Shown here: positions 29,757 to 41,020 of the stretch, in pieces
How positions within the stretch are numbered: the stretch's first letter is position 1
How the letters are laid out: each line of letters opens with the position of its first letter
Source: Ascarosepion bandense
Lineage: Eukaryota; Mollusca; Cephalopoda; Sepiida; Sepiidae
Assembly (NCBI GenBank): GCA_037127315.1
Contig: JBBBDQ010000750.1
Span: 5,098,501-5,162,500, forward strand
Length of the DNA: 64,000 nucleotides
Direction of reading: 5' to 3'
Position numbers and translations under genes: made by a program
The notes under the pieces: model-generated
Seen by the model: the letters and a program-made list of their open reading frames with translations, nothing else
Databases searched by the model: none
What the model was told of the DNA's origin: nothing

Positions 29757-30155
29757 TTGTGCCCTCCTACGAGGAAATGGACTCTTTCTCTGGCTATACA
29801 TAAATTACCTACGTTGCTTCTAGTGAGCAGTTACGAAGAGCAGTTACGCGCAGTCAGCTAGAGCATTTAAAGAGCATTCAAATACAGCAGTTAACAAGAG
29901 CAGTTAACGGCAGCTACTAGTCAGGCAGCTTAATAATACCTTCGGACTTATTTATTTCTGTATTACTATTTATTTGCATTTCTTTTGGATATCTTGTTTC
30001 TGGTTATACTAATACACTGTTTTGAACTTACCTTCTTGTTCTGTGTCTTACTTCCGGCACAAACCCGCCACGACAGCTTTGCGACGAAGTTTCGCCACAA
30101 CTCCTCAATAAATTGGCGACGAAGATCCACAACAAATACGAAATTGAAGACTGAT
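29757..30155. mobile_element. Unclassified insertion, LTR-like features
   Basis: Interrupts the LINE relative to the copy at 12540-12600. It has repeated GAGCAGTTA words (29824-29905) and ends near AATTGGCGACGAAGATCC, which resembles the LTR/primer-binding-site junction of some gypsy-group elements (TGGCGACGA). TGTGCC near 29758 and GGCACA near 30060 are inverted, but no target duplication is visible. Confidence 0.35.
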
Positions 30156-30599
30156 GCCATCGGGAAGGTTATTGACGAAAATTAAGAAGGTAGTTCGAAT
30201 GATAGAGCCTTGGGGGTGCACCTGCATTAGTACAAAAAGATCTAGAAGTGTAACCACTGAGGTCAGCTTTCATTTCGCGATTAGATAAGAAAAACTAGAT
30301 CAGTCCAAAAATCTCTCCAGAGAGAATATCATCTTTGAACTTGCGAAGAAGACCGGTTTGTCAAACCCTGTTTAACGGTTTCGAGATGTCCAAAGCAACA
30401 GCTCGATTTTCACCAGTTTTATCTAAAGTTTTACAGGCTCTTTCAGCAAGAATCCTTAGTACGTCACCAGATAAACGAAAGCCATACATATATATCATTC
30501 ATAAAGAAGACGGGTTTCTTTTAACAGTAATTCATGATATAAAATGATGAGGGAGCAATATGATCAATTTTATTATTAATTACTGTTATATTGCCGAAG

Positions 30600-31062
30600 T
30601 GGCAGTACGATAGCAGATGATGTGCACTGAAGTATCTACAGCACAATATCCGTGCTAATAGATATTAAGTACAAACAATACAGTCACAGATAAGACAAAA
30701 CAACAATAATTAGAAATGGATGAGTGGTTAAGTTGATAGAGCTGCAGAGAACACAGTTCGATAGAAATAGTCAATGACAATCCGTATTATTTACGAACTA
30801 CCCACATGGGTAGAAACCCGAGTTAGATGCGGCACAAGGCCAATTAACGTGGGTAAAATCAAGTCCATAAGCTCAGACAAAAATGCTTGTCTGCCTTTCC
30901 CCAGACCAGATTCTACTCTTCGGCAGAGCCTCGTCTGTGTTTCTCTCTGCCCGAAGGCAGAATGTCCGACAAAGTGAACGTTTGATGTATCAACCACCTT
31001 CCCTCATGGGCAGATGCTCGAGGTAGATGCTGCACAAGGTCATTTAAGGGTAGGTACCTGCA
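30600..31062 (+). repeat. Dispersed repeat X, copy 1
   Basis: Shares GATATTAAGTAC, GATGCGGCACAAGGCCAATT, AACGTGGGTAAAATC and GAAGGCAGAATGTCCGACAA with 32390-32858 and 61315-61770. No protein recognised; unclassified interspersed repeat. Confidence 0.7.
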
Positions 31063-32389
31063 CTCATTTTCGATACCTAAATTTAAATCGAATTTATTAA
31101 AATAAAAAAAGATTTCTTGAAGCTTTAATTTTAGCTTTAACTGAAAGCCAAGAGATTAAATTAACTAATTCCAGAAACCAAAATATCCTGGTATATTTCA
31201 AATTGAAATTAAATTGATCGGAATCTAATTTCTTTTGTTTAAAAAAGTATAATTTTTCCGCAAACTTTTCATCGATCGACACATTTTTGTAAAGAGAAGC
31301 CAATTCTCGGTTTTTAAAAATCTTGCAATAATAAATTACACCTCGCTGACACATTTTTTTTATTCAAATTACCGCATTTAAACTTATCTTAATCTGACTT
31401 GAAACAAGAATTTCTTGCTTACTGCCTGAAATGTACTTTAAAAGCGTTTCTTAATTACGGCGTCCTTGTTATCAGGATTGTAATCGCCGTATCAGAAGCG
31501 ATAAATGACATGATATACAGTAGCCGTAAAAATGCTAAGTATGGAAGACGAATTTGACATAAAACTTATGCATACGCTTCGTTTTATTTTTTTAAGTATA
31601 TGTTAAAATTAAAAATTTAACATAGTATTTTCAGCATTTATCCAATATTGTATAGTATTTTAGTTAATTTAACTTTGTAGCTTTACGTTTGAAGGTGTTT
31701 TATGAAAAATAAAAATTTAAATATAAAACTTTCTTTCAAAAACAATTTTACAATTTAATAACGGATTGAAAATATATAACCTCAGAGGCAGCTCAATAAC
31801 TTATGAAATGTTATGGAATTAATTAATTTTTATTTTTAATATCGATTTTTCATATTCTTTTTAGGTATCGCCACAAATTGTGAATTTCATAATTACATTT
31901 TAACACATTTTTTAAATAAAGAAACGATAGCGAATTTATAGATAGTTCTGGAAATTAATTAGTGTAACATATGTAAAAACAAAAATTACCAATATTTTTA
32001 AAAATAATTATTACAACAATGATTTCATTTAATTATGAATAAGTCCTGAAATTTTCATCAATATTTAATCATTATTTGATTTTTGCAAGAATTCCTAAAT
32101 TAATATGTTTTTCACCGGCAAAAAGTCCCTTGCGTAATATTACGTTTGCCGTTATAAACCCTTGTAAAAATTACGTCACTCACGGACAAAAGAAAATGAT
32201 TTTCTACCAACATTTCGAACGTGTTAGAAAGAATGAATAAATTTTAAAACATAATTAAAACTACTTTGATCTTTCCTCTTAATAACAACATAAACATTTA
32301 GTCGATAAAACTTTGTTTTTATTTAGTTTGGGGTCTTTCTCCCTCATATTATGCTGGGTTTTTTTTCTCAGAGATCTTTGGAAATACCT
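31063..32389. other. AT-rich spacer, no feature seen
   Basis: 1.3 kb without a credible open frame or match elsewhere in the window. Confidence 0.4.
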
Positions 32390-32858
32390 ATTCAAGTGAG
32401 AACACCGAGCCCTTAAGCTCGGTAATAAATTCTTGTCTGCTTTTCCTCAGACGAGACTCTAAACTTTGGCGGAGCTTCATCTCCGTTTTTCTCCGCCTGA
32501 ATACATTTTTCCCTCAAAATGTCAATGACACTCCGAAATATTTACGACATCTCCACGTTGACAGAAACCCGAGGTAAATGAGGTACAAGGCTAATTCACG
32601 TGGGTAAAATCGAGATCGTAAGCTCTGACAAAAATTCTTGTCTGCTTTTCTTCAGACAAGAATCTACCTTTCGGAGGAGCATTGTCTGTGTTCCACTACG
32701 CCCGAAGGCAGAGAGTCCGATGCACCCAGTCAATCCCCTCAAAGTCAGTTACACTCTGAATTCCTGACTGCTATTAATTTTTATCTATATAGCTTTCTCG
32801 GACCACAGACTATTCCATCTTTGACAGTGCTAGAGTAGTGTCAGCTGCTTCCCGACAA
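32390..32858 (+). repeat. Dispersed repeat X, copy 2
   Basis: Contains two partial tandem rounds of the motif: ACAAAAATTCTTGTCTGCTT occurs at about 32630 and a variant at 32430. It continues to ACAGACTATTCCATCTTTGA, which is also in the copy at 61315-61770. Confidence 0.7.
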
Positions 32859-33894
32859 TTACATATTTTACTTTGCATTGAAAGATGGTTAAAGAAGGTT
32901 TATTGTTCTACTAGTCTTCGTAGTTAACGATTGCGTGAAAATAAGGAGTAATAAGTTAAAACAGGTGAAGTTCTTTTCAAAATAATAAGTATATTTTTTA
33001 TTGGTAGGTAATAATAAATTTCTCCAGGCCGAAAACGAGTGAAAACCACCAAAACTGTATCCTGATTTGAGTAATGAAAATAAATTACTTTTTGTTATCA
33101 ATAGATATATGTTTTACTTTTTTTTACATTAAAAGAGAAATTTCTCCTATAAAAGTACTTTGAGAACAAAATTATTTAATACTAAAGCCAGTAAAAGCAT
33201 CATCATTGTTCCGCCTTGATTTTTAGTCAACATATTGCGCGAAAATTTGGATTAACAACTTCAAACAGATGTAGTCTTCTTTAGTAGGATAAGTATATTT
33301 TTATTATACATAATTTTCTTTTTCTCGCATTTATTTTGAAAATAACGGCAGCAAATCAGCGTGCATCAAGCAGTAAAATCTGCCTGATTAATAAATAAAA
33401 ATTAATAACTTCTTTCTATATATACGTTACATCTCTCTGACCATAGCTTCATTGGGTGTTATTTAAATACATATGGAGACCTATCAAACTATCAATAGCA
33501 TACTCGTTGATAATAGAAATATAATAGCTTCATCCATATGTAAAAAAAATGTTTAAAATAATGGAAGCATTATTAATAAAAACGAACAAACCTACATTCA
33601 ACAATATCAACTATGTACTCACTGTGTTTGAAATATAATACAATTCTATTACTCTATATACACACACAAAACAATTCATACATTCAGTTAAAGTCAATTA
33701 AAATTCATCATTGATAACGGCTAAAATATAGCCGAAAGAGCTTGGGGAAATAAAACATTCGAACAATTTAGAAAGAATTTATGCTCTGAAAAGAAAAAAG
33801 TATACGGTCACATGAATAATTATATAAAAAACTTAACCATAGCACCTCGTCTGTCATTTTTAAGGAAACTTGCATAAAAGAGCGTTTGCTGCCT
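32859..33894. other. AT-rich spacer; weak match to 890-980 near 33825-33880
   Basis: No gene recognised. AACCATAGCACCTCGTCTGT resembles sequence near 940. Confidence 0.4.
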
Positions 33895-34120
33895 AAATCA
33901 GTGCGGTTAGACCCCCGATTACTTCTAGCCAGGATTGTAAGTCGACCGAATTGACATCAGTCGGCGATTCTACCTGAGCTATGGGCGCTCAGTAAAGGAA
34001 GGCGGACTTTAGCATGTTATATACAATATATTTAAATTCATTATTGAATGAACGATGCGTAGATGCGTGAGTAGCTACTGTTTTTTTTAAGTCTACCATT
34101 CCTCCATAGTGCTCAATCGG

Positions 34121-34168
34121 GGTGCGCAGACAGATCTGTTTCGCTGTATCACAGCTCATCAGTACGGT
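34121..34168 (-). ncRNA. Hammerhead ribozyme, complete core (tandem unit 2)
   Basis: Minus strand: CTGATGA (complement of 34156-34162), stem II GCTGT/ACAGC, GAAA (34139-34142), helix III CAG/CTG, GTC (34129-34131), with CGTA pairing to TGCG in stem I. Core and stem II are identical to the motif at 15981-16026, though the 3' flank differs. Confidence 0.85.
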
Positions 34169-34330
34169 TAGACATCCGATTGCTTCTAGCCAGGATTGAA
34201 ACCCGTCCGAATTGACATCAGTCGGCGATTCTACCTCTTCACTAGCGGTAGAGGAAGGCTAACTTTAGCGTGTTATATACAATGTAAACACACTCCAGTA
34301 ACCAAGAGTGTCCAAATTCATTACTGAATG

Positions 34331-34333
<3 letters not shown>

Positions 34334-34386
<53 letters not shown>
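34334..34386. repeat. (GA)n microsatellite
   Basis: About 53 bp of GA between SINE units 2 and 3. Confidence 0.95.
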
Positions 34387-34389
<3 letters not shown>

Positions 34390-34600
34390 TCCATATACAA
34401 GCCTGTTTCGAATCAGTGTGGCTAGACATCTACTTGCTCCTAGCCGGGATCAAAACTCGAACGATCTGGTATCAGTCGGAGAGCCTACCTCTAAGATATC
34501 GGCGCACGGTTGAGAGAGGGGAGAGGAAATTTTAACGTGTTATATATACACGGTGTATGCACACGCCATCAGCCGAGAGAACTCAATTCATAACTAAGAG

Positions 34601-35156
34601 TAACGCTGAAATCACAGAAGCGGTTACTGTTTTTAAAATTTTCTCTTTTAGGCAATTCTCGCCACATGTATAAATATTTCTTCATGTGTGTGTACATATA
34701 AATCAATATGTTAATCAGTTGATATTAGTTAATGACCCACGGTCGGCGACAACGGAAAGCCGTAGACCATAATTAAACACGTTTTATCGATTAATTGTTG
34801 CCCTGTCACCTTTCGTAGGTCCGTATATTCATCACTTCGATGGTGTCATGATGTTAGAATAATGTTATGACGCCAATATTTAAGATTTAATTATTAAGGT
34901 ATTGCTTCACGAACATATTTGAATAAGACTCTATCGAAGTTTACTGTTTTTCGTTGAAATTTCTGTTTTCGGTAGCATCAAAATATTTTTTAATGAAACT
35001 GATGGTAATACATCAATATTTGTTTTCATTACTCGGACGCAGACTAAACAACCTGTGGATTTCTGTTTTCTGTAAGTTCGCCCCAAGAGTGTTCTTTCTA
35101 GGACTCTTTTGATATTTTCCAATCATGGAAATTTAATTTTGGAGAAATTCGTCTGT
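34601..35156. other. No recognisable feature
   Basis: Unassigned mixed sequence. The 63-codon minus frame at 34931-35122 has no known domain. Confidence 0.35.
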
Positions 35157-36030
35157 ACATTGAATATTTCAGCCATATCTGGTCAAGTGATCCTGCTATT
35201 TATCTCGGGTTCCTCGACAAAATTCAAAGGAAAATCTGCAAATTAATTGGTCCCGATTTGGCTGCTCGCCTTCAACCACTTTCTCATCGACGGAATGTAA
35301 CTTCCATCTGCCTTTTCTACAAGTATTTTCACGGATTCTGCTCTGATGAGTTTTATTTCCTGGTGTCCTTCCCTCATCAATGTACCCGAGTAACTAGACT
35401 AGCAACTACTCTTTTACCGTCAAAATAGGCAAATATCACCGCCAATTCTACTCCATCAGTTTCTTTCTTCTCGCCTGTGGAACTTACTTCCTCATGCTTA
35501 CTTCCCTGATAGCTACAATCTCCGAAAGTTTAAATGCAACGTCAGTTGCCATCTTCTATCTCCGTGACTCCCACCTTTCTTACCCATTCTACACCATCAT
35601 CTATACAGATTTTTTTCTGTCAATTGTCTTTTCTCATTGAAACTGTTGGGGATCACCCCTTTTTGAGATACAAGAATGGACTCGTCTAATGTGTACATAT
35701 AATCCTGCCTAGACAGAAAGCGGCTGTTTCGAGTTGTACCGCCGCTAGTTGGTCAGTAAGAATATTGACCCATTACCCGGACATACTTCTTCACTACAAG
35801 ATTGTATATATTGATTCCTACTAACAGTATTCCTAGTATTTCTGAACTGACTAACCCGTGTTCCAGTTTGTATATTTTTGTTCATTTTTCACTTACATTT
35901 TTTATCTCCATATCAGCTTTTGTCATTCATTATTTTGTGTTGTTTCTCAACAAGAATCCACAACAGAAACCCCCTCCGAAATAGTGGCAGTATTGTCTTG
36001 CTTGGGTTGAAACGATTATCAAAAAAATGA
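35157..36030 (+). pseudogene. Jockey/CR1-like LINE 3' fragment split by a solo LTR
   Basis: Reads VHIEYFSHIWSSDPAIYLGF-like, LDKIQRKICKLIGPDLAARL and LFYKYFHGFCSDEFYFL in plus-strand frames. The 3' part resumes after the LTR at CCCCTCCGAAATAGTGGCAG and ends TTGTCTTGCTTGGGTTGAAA then CGATTATCAAAAAAA. Confidence 0.75.
35644..35965. mobile_element. Solo LTR with 5-bp target duplication
   Basis: A 322-bp insertion starts TGTTGGGGATC and ends ATCCACAACA (TGTTG/CAACA inverted termini). It is flanked by GAAAC at 35639-35643 and 35966-35970. TG...CA ends plus a 5-bp duplication are the signature of a retroviral-type integrase. The element's internal part has been lost by LTR recombination. No coding capacity. 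Confidence 0.85.
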
Positions 36031-36680
36031 ATTAATGTTTAGCGGTGTGAAAATTCTTCTTCACAAAAATAAGTTAATTAAGCCTTTCTCTACTGCGATG
36101 ATTTACTAGCTTTCGAAACCAATATAAGTCAAGTCATAATTATCAGACTGCAAATTCGATTGGAAAATTTTAATCTTTCATTTTGATTTTTTATCTGTAA
36201 CAGGTTTCAGTTTTTATTCAAAGACATTTTTTCTAAATTGTAAATGTGTTTGATAAAAATCGTTTAATACTTGACGCTAACTGATCAGAGATTATTAGAA
36301 GTACAAGACACAATCTAAATTTTAAATTAATAATAATAGATAGATTGAGCCTCATTTGTACGCACTGCATTACATATTTGTTCGGATATTTTATACAAAG
36401 CTGTAAAGAAAATCATATCGACACATTTGGAAGAAAGAAAATGATAAATATACTGTGTCATAAAATCATGATGATACTTCTGAACTAATGGTACGTTTTA
36501 TAATTATTTTATAATTTTATAATGGTACGTTTATCACAATTTTTTTTATAATGGTACATTTTTATAATTATTATAACGTTTAGATTAATAGCATATATAC
36601 TACTAATAATAAATAACAAGTAACAAGAAATACTAAGAAATAACAAAAAATAATAAGAATAACAAGCAAGTATATGAATG
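36031..36680. other. AT-rich spacer
   Basis: No gene recognised. Near 36480-36570 the words AATGGTACGTTT and ATAATTATTTTATAA repeat. Confidence 0.4.
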
Positions 36681-37015
36681 ACGTCCACCCTGCGGCCTCT
36701 AGATTGACTCTTGTGTTATTGTTTGTTTTTTTGTTTGTTTTTGTCCTTTTTTTTTTCTTTCTTTAAAATGAAGATCAATAGAACCTAACGGTCAAAAAAT
36801 TTGACTAAAAGTCTCCTGGTTATATTTCACCCTCGGATCGATCCTGGTCACAACACTAACTGTGACGTCCACCCTGCGCCCTCTAGATTGACTCTTGTGT
36901 TTTTGTTTGTTTTTGTCCTTTTTTTTCTTTCTTTAAAATGAAGATCAATAGAACCTTACGGTCAAAAATTTGACTAAAGGTCTCCTGGTTATATTTCACA
37001 GTACTAACTGTGACG
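36681..37015. repeat. 184-bp tandem duplication
   Basis: ACGTCCACCCTGCG starts at 36681 and 36865. The units share AAAATGAAGATCAATAGAAC and ACTAAAAGTCTCCTGGTTAT. A third start (ACGTCTAACCCGCGG) is at 37013. The units are nearly identical, with small indels in T-rich runs. Confidence 0.85.
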
Positions 37016-38200
37016 TCTAACCCGCGGCCGGTTCGTACACAAGTTCGGTGTCCTCGGCAGTTGATCGCTTTGGTCCAAACATTGTCTCACCTCACGCTGA
37101 GTAATTAATCGTAAGTTTGGCCTGGTCCGAATGTTCGACAGGAATCGATAACTTGGTTTGGTTCGGCCAGAGTAAAATTACACGAGAAAAATAAATTGGC
37201 TAAAAGAAAAGTATTAATATGCAATTCTTGGAGACAAAGTTGTTAGTACTGATTGATTATTGATGATTAAAACAGGTCTATATTCTCCATGCAATAACTA
37301 TCGACCCTTCACGATTATTGTGACGTAGAATATGTTATCTTGGTTTGTAACGAGATTTCTGGAACAAAGCTTTAAGTCGGAGGTTTTTCTTGAGAGCGGC
37401 AAATCACATCCGATCAGGAGTCTCTCTTCTTCGGTCTGCCTCTATCTTCTGCTCTGCCTCTGTCCTTTGACCGTTGTCTGAATTTGCTATTCAAAATATC
37501 CAGCTTATATAGAGTCCCGCATCCAGAGGAGGTGGGTTATTACATGCTCTTGGTATGCTAGCGTATCCCCAGAACAACCAATCAAGGCTATTCCTGCAAA
37601 TGTCAAAATGTAGAGGAGTTCCTCCTCCCTCCTTGGAATTCTACCTGAGCCTTCTTCCTTTGGTCACCTGATCAAATCCGTCCTCTTCCAGTTTTGTGCG
37701 AGTGTCTCTTATCATCACTACCCGAGAGGCGTAGAACGCTTCTTCGACTTTCCTGAAAGTCCACCGCTACCTTTTTCTCTTTGACCAAATCCATCTCCCT
37801 CCTTGTGTGTGGTCGTTTTTTGCCCCTGGAATTTCTCATTTCAAGCTTTTTGCTAACAAATGACAATAAAGGAGACAATCCCTTGATTTGAGATATTTTA
37901 TCGCATTTCAGCAGACATAAAATTTAATAACCCTTCTTTTCTATTTGTGTTTGGAAGCCTTTCTGGTCTTAAAAGTTAGTTTTTATCAATCGACCGAATT
38001 TAGTTCCCGCAGGCCGCTTGTTTTCAGTGGTTGTAAAAATACTACCTATCCTTTCTTAGGAGATCCTTAGAAAACTGTTTCACTTCATCTCCGTCTAGAC
38101 CAAAACCAGATGGTCCTTTTGTTTTACCTTTCCTCTCTTTATCTATTTGACAGACGAAAAACCCTAATTACCTTTTTCGTCTGTCATCAGTATTTTTTTT
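37016..38200. other. Unassigned; promoter-like TATA on the minus strand
   Basis: GACTCTATATAAGCTGG on the minus strand near 37500-37520 is a good TATA-box match. The region is less AT-rich than average and could be an LTR or promoter fragment of an element I do not recognise. The 68-codon minus frame at 37672-37878 has no known domain. Confidence 0.3.
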
Positions 38201-38204
38201 TAAT

Positions 38205-38545
38205 CATATCACTCCAAGCAAGGCGATAACGCCACTGATGCGCAGGGGGCTACGTAAGGGTAAAAAGAATGGAAAAGAGAAACCCGGAAACCACATCCTA
38301 AACAGGAAACAAGGGATGAGCCTCTTCACCTGTTCAATAGACGTGGGTGGAGTGTGAACCGGGCGATAGTTTATTCCATCTACTCCAATTGAAAAAAAAA
38401 TAAAAGAGAGTGAGAAGATTGGAAAAGAGAAAATCAGAAACCGCATCCTAAACAGGAGACAAGGGATGAGCCTCTTCACCTGTTCAATAGATGTGGGTGG
38501 AGTGTGAACCGGGCGATAGTTTAGTCCATCTACTTCAATCTGCAG
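38205..38545 (-). mobile_element. Dimeric SINE-like repeat family C
   Basis: Two units 150 bp apart (GGAAAAGAGA at 38271 and 38421), ending on the minus strand with CGCCTTGCTTGGAGTGATAT then GATTAAAAAAAA. The 128-codon open frame across it is repeat-derived, not a gene. Confidence 0.8.
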
Positions 38546-39035
38546 TTTATCGAAAATTAATGTTTTTCTGCCTTTTAGATTATCTTCCATGTACTAGCGC
38601 TTTTCAAGGAGTGTCACATAAAAGATAATGACAAATAACAAAAAATAATAATAAAGAAATAACGAGAAATAAGAAATAATAAAAAATAACAAGAATTAAT
38701 AAGAAATAATAAGAAATATATATTATCTTAATAAACTACTAATTATATTTGTGACATATTTTTATGCGAAAAATATTTTCTTACAAAATAAAAGTATCAT
38801 TATTTTATTTTTTGTTGTTGTTTTATATTATATTATACAGTTTATATTATTTTATATTATATTATACAGTTAACCATATTTTGTTCCGTTCCCTCAATGT
38901 GGATAATTATATCAGATTTATTACAAAAATAAAAAAGTTGAATCATTATTATCTAGATAAGAATGAATACAATATCCATATTATTGCTATTAAATTCAAA
39001 ATTGGTGAAGTAATTTATTAATTTTTATAATAAGA
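38546..39035. other. AT-rich spacer
   Basis: AACAAGAAATAA-type low complexity at 38630-38720. The 85-codon frame at 38764-39021 is AT-driven and has no domain. Confidence 0.4.
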
Positions 39036-39185
39036 TAGTTTTAAGTAGAAAGAAACTCATGGAGAGCGTGGCAGCAGAGAGTCCTCAGAAGAGAAACCCC
39101 CGTCAAGCAAGTGTTTCGGCCCTTATCTCCTGACACTCTAGTGGGGTTGGGCCACACCCGGTTCATGACTCCGGATGTCCCTCTG

Positions 39186-39290
39186 CTGCCTTTTTTTTTT
39201 TTTTTGGGACGAGCCACGGATGGGATCCGTGACCTTCTGGATATGCTCATTTTCACTCAAAGACTCCCGCACTAACCACTTAGCCAAAGG
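39186..39290 (-). pseudogene. tRNA-like sequence with poly(A) in the LINE 3' region
   Basis: Minus strand: TTTGGCTAAGTGGTTAGTGC resembles a tRNA-Ser D-arm/box A, and GGTCACGGATCCCATCC a degraded T arm. It is followed by 15 A. This looks like a retroposed tRNA-derived sequence inserted in, or part of, the LINE's 3' end. Confidence 0.4.
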
Positions 39291-39313
39291 TACACCTGAT
39301 ATTTGTAGGAAAG

Positions 39314-40162
39314 TTAAGCCTTATGGAGTTCACTTTTATTCCTTCTTGACCAGATCCAGCTTGAACATCTCTCTGCCGCTTCTGCCATTGCTTTCAGGGC
39401 TCTGGTTTTTTCTCTCCCTGCAACTGAGAGCTGTTTCATGAGGCTGTATGCAGACGCTCCTACAAACCCCCTAGCTCCAATTTCTGCAGTGAGGACTTTG
39501 ACCTGGTAGTCTTCTCTCCTCAGGCTGTTTGCCAGATCAGCATACTTTCCAGTCTTGTAGATTTGAGCTGCCTCCATTCTGTTCTCATATGGCACTGTGA
39601 GTTCTATCATAATCAGCTGCTTGGTTGACTGATAGTGGACTACTATGTCTGGTCTCATGCCACTCTTGCTGATGATCTCTGGGTGACTCTTCCATTCTGG
39701 GAGGTCTGCAGTGCACTCCCAGTCATCTGCCCCGTCCAGCATACTCTGCCTGCATGTTCCAAGTGGTACTGTTGTTCTTGGCCATGATTTGCTGCCTCCT
39801 GCCGTGAAGAATGTTGCGGATGCTTTTGGAATCCTGATTTTCCCTTTTGTGGTGTTGGTACTAGCCCAGACGACTTGTACAATCTCTTTGAGCACTTGAT
39901 TGTGCCTCCATGTGTACCTTCCTTGAGCCAGGGCTACTTTACATGAGCTTAGGACATGCTCTACTGTTTGTTTTTCATGGCAGAGGGGGCATGAAGGATC
40001 GTCTGTTTTTCCCCACTTCACCATGTTTGCATATGAGGGCAGAAGGTCATATGCAGCTCTGAGAATGAAGCTGATCCTGAGAGGGGCCATGTGCCAAATG
40101 TCATTCCAAGTGAGACTTCTTTGGAGTGCATTCTCCCACGTTGTCCATTGCCCTTGCTGGCT
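39314..40162 (-). pseudogene. LINE ORF, zinc knuckle and restriction-like endonuclease
   Basis: Using the methionine at 40090 as residue 1, a 258-residue segment follows; the same frame is open from the TAG at 40163. C34, C37, H45 and C50 (CPLCHEKQTVEHVLSSC) form the CCHC knuckle typical of R2-group proteins. RPD at 146-148 and ELTVPYEN at 163-170 are the PD-(D/E)XK endonuclease core. The endonuclease nicks target DNA to prime reverse transcription. Except for the upstream TAG the reading frame is undamaged, so the insertion is young. Confidence 0.8.
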
Positions 40163-41020
40163 CTACTGGACTGCTTTTTGGAGTCTTTTTTGGTCTTCTT
40201 CTTTTCTCATCTCCTGAATCATCATGTCTCTTTTGGCTTTTCCTTTGGCCTTTGACCACCACTCAGTTTTGGTCATCCCCAGTCCTTGTCTGTTGGTCTG
40301 CATGTGACCTGTTATTTCTCTGATCTTGAGACTTTCTCTAGCAGAATCCATTGCCTCTTGAACTTTCCATTTTCTGCCTGCCTTCAGTTGGGGCTTGATT
40401 GCTTCTACCACCCTGTCTCCTGAGTCCTCCAGCATGCTTTGAAGTCTGATCTTCCCTGCTTTATATTCCTCCAGGATGGATTTCAGTGGTAGTTTCAGCT
40501 TTGCTTGGCGACAGTACAGCGCTATGTCAGTCAGACAGGGTGGGACACCAAGCCATTTCCTTGTGAACTTGCTGATTTTGGCTTCCATTGCCTCCACTAT
40601 GCTGGTGCAGATGTCGTATATCATCAGGGGCCATAGGAGCTTTGGTATCAGCATGAACTGCAAACACCAGACCTTGTATTTGCCAGGGAGCCCACATTGG
40701 TCAATGGTCTCCAAACCTTCTTCCAACATCTGCTTGGTTTCTTTTGCTCTTTGTGTGTTTTTCAGCGTATCATCATACCACCTTCCATGGCTCTTGACTG
40801 GCTCTTCTGTGACTGCCGGAATGGCCTGGTTGGCAACACTGAAGACCACAACTTCGGCCACTTTTCCTTTTCTCAGCGAGAGACTCCGTGATTTCTTTGG
40901 CTTAAACTTCATTCTAAATGAGGCAACTATGTTGTCCAGCCTCTCCAGCACATGGCGTGTCTCCTCTTCTCTGGATGAAATCACCGTAGTGTCATCCATG
41001 AAGGCCTTGAGAGTGGGCAT
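40163..41020 (-). pseudogene. LINE ORF, RT palm end and linker
   Basis: A 285-residue segment starting MPTLKAFMDDTTVISSREEE. FMDD is the RT catalytic YxDD-type box of this clade. The remainder (LNIV, SFRMKFKPKKSRSLSLRKGK, LGVPPCLTDIALYCRQAKLK) matches the thumb/linker of the same proteins. It ends at an in-frame TAG after QKAVQ; translation past it gives WTTWENALQRSLTWNDIWHM, joining the endonuclease segment. The frame upstream of the methionine is open for only a few codons before a stop, where the element is truncated. Confidence 0.75.

Larger units (their letters stand above)
28837..30545 (-). pseudogene. Jockey/CR1-like LINE, split by a SINE and an unknown insertion
   Basis: Minus strand. 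Recognisable parts from 5' to 3': ERACKTLDKTGENRAVALDI then SKPLNRV (RT block, about 30360-30470), ASQGSI-like sequence near 30200, a stretch lost in an insertion (about 29757-30155), SFNFSASKIKLFHINH (29630), a damaged IYKSNIRPYCCHIWS stretch (29540), then after the SINE at 29142-29385 the C-terminus and a 3' end at 28838. Heavily decayed; it is one of the older LINE copies. Confidence 0.65.
33895..34600 (-). mobile_element. Three tandem family B (hammerhead) SINE units, period about 255-261 bp
   Basis: The conserved core points fall at 33901, 34162 and 34416. Each unit has the tRNA-like head (GGGCGCCGATA/GAGCGCCCATAGCTC type) and a shared spacer with GTTATATAC and ATTCATTACTGAATGAACGA. The middle unit has a complete hammerhead. 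The left unit has lost it after CACTGA, and the right unit has lost stem II. Tandem units with a self-cleaving ribozyme are the arrangement seen in other hammerhead repeats. Confidence 0.75.

Noticed and set aside
38204..38590. 128-codon minus-strand frame with an internally repeated protein sequence
   Set aside because: The protein repeat mirrors the dimeric family C SINE; the same words appear at 3352 and 58807, so it is repeat-derived.
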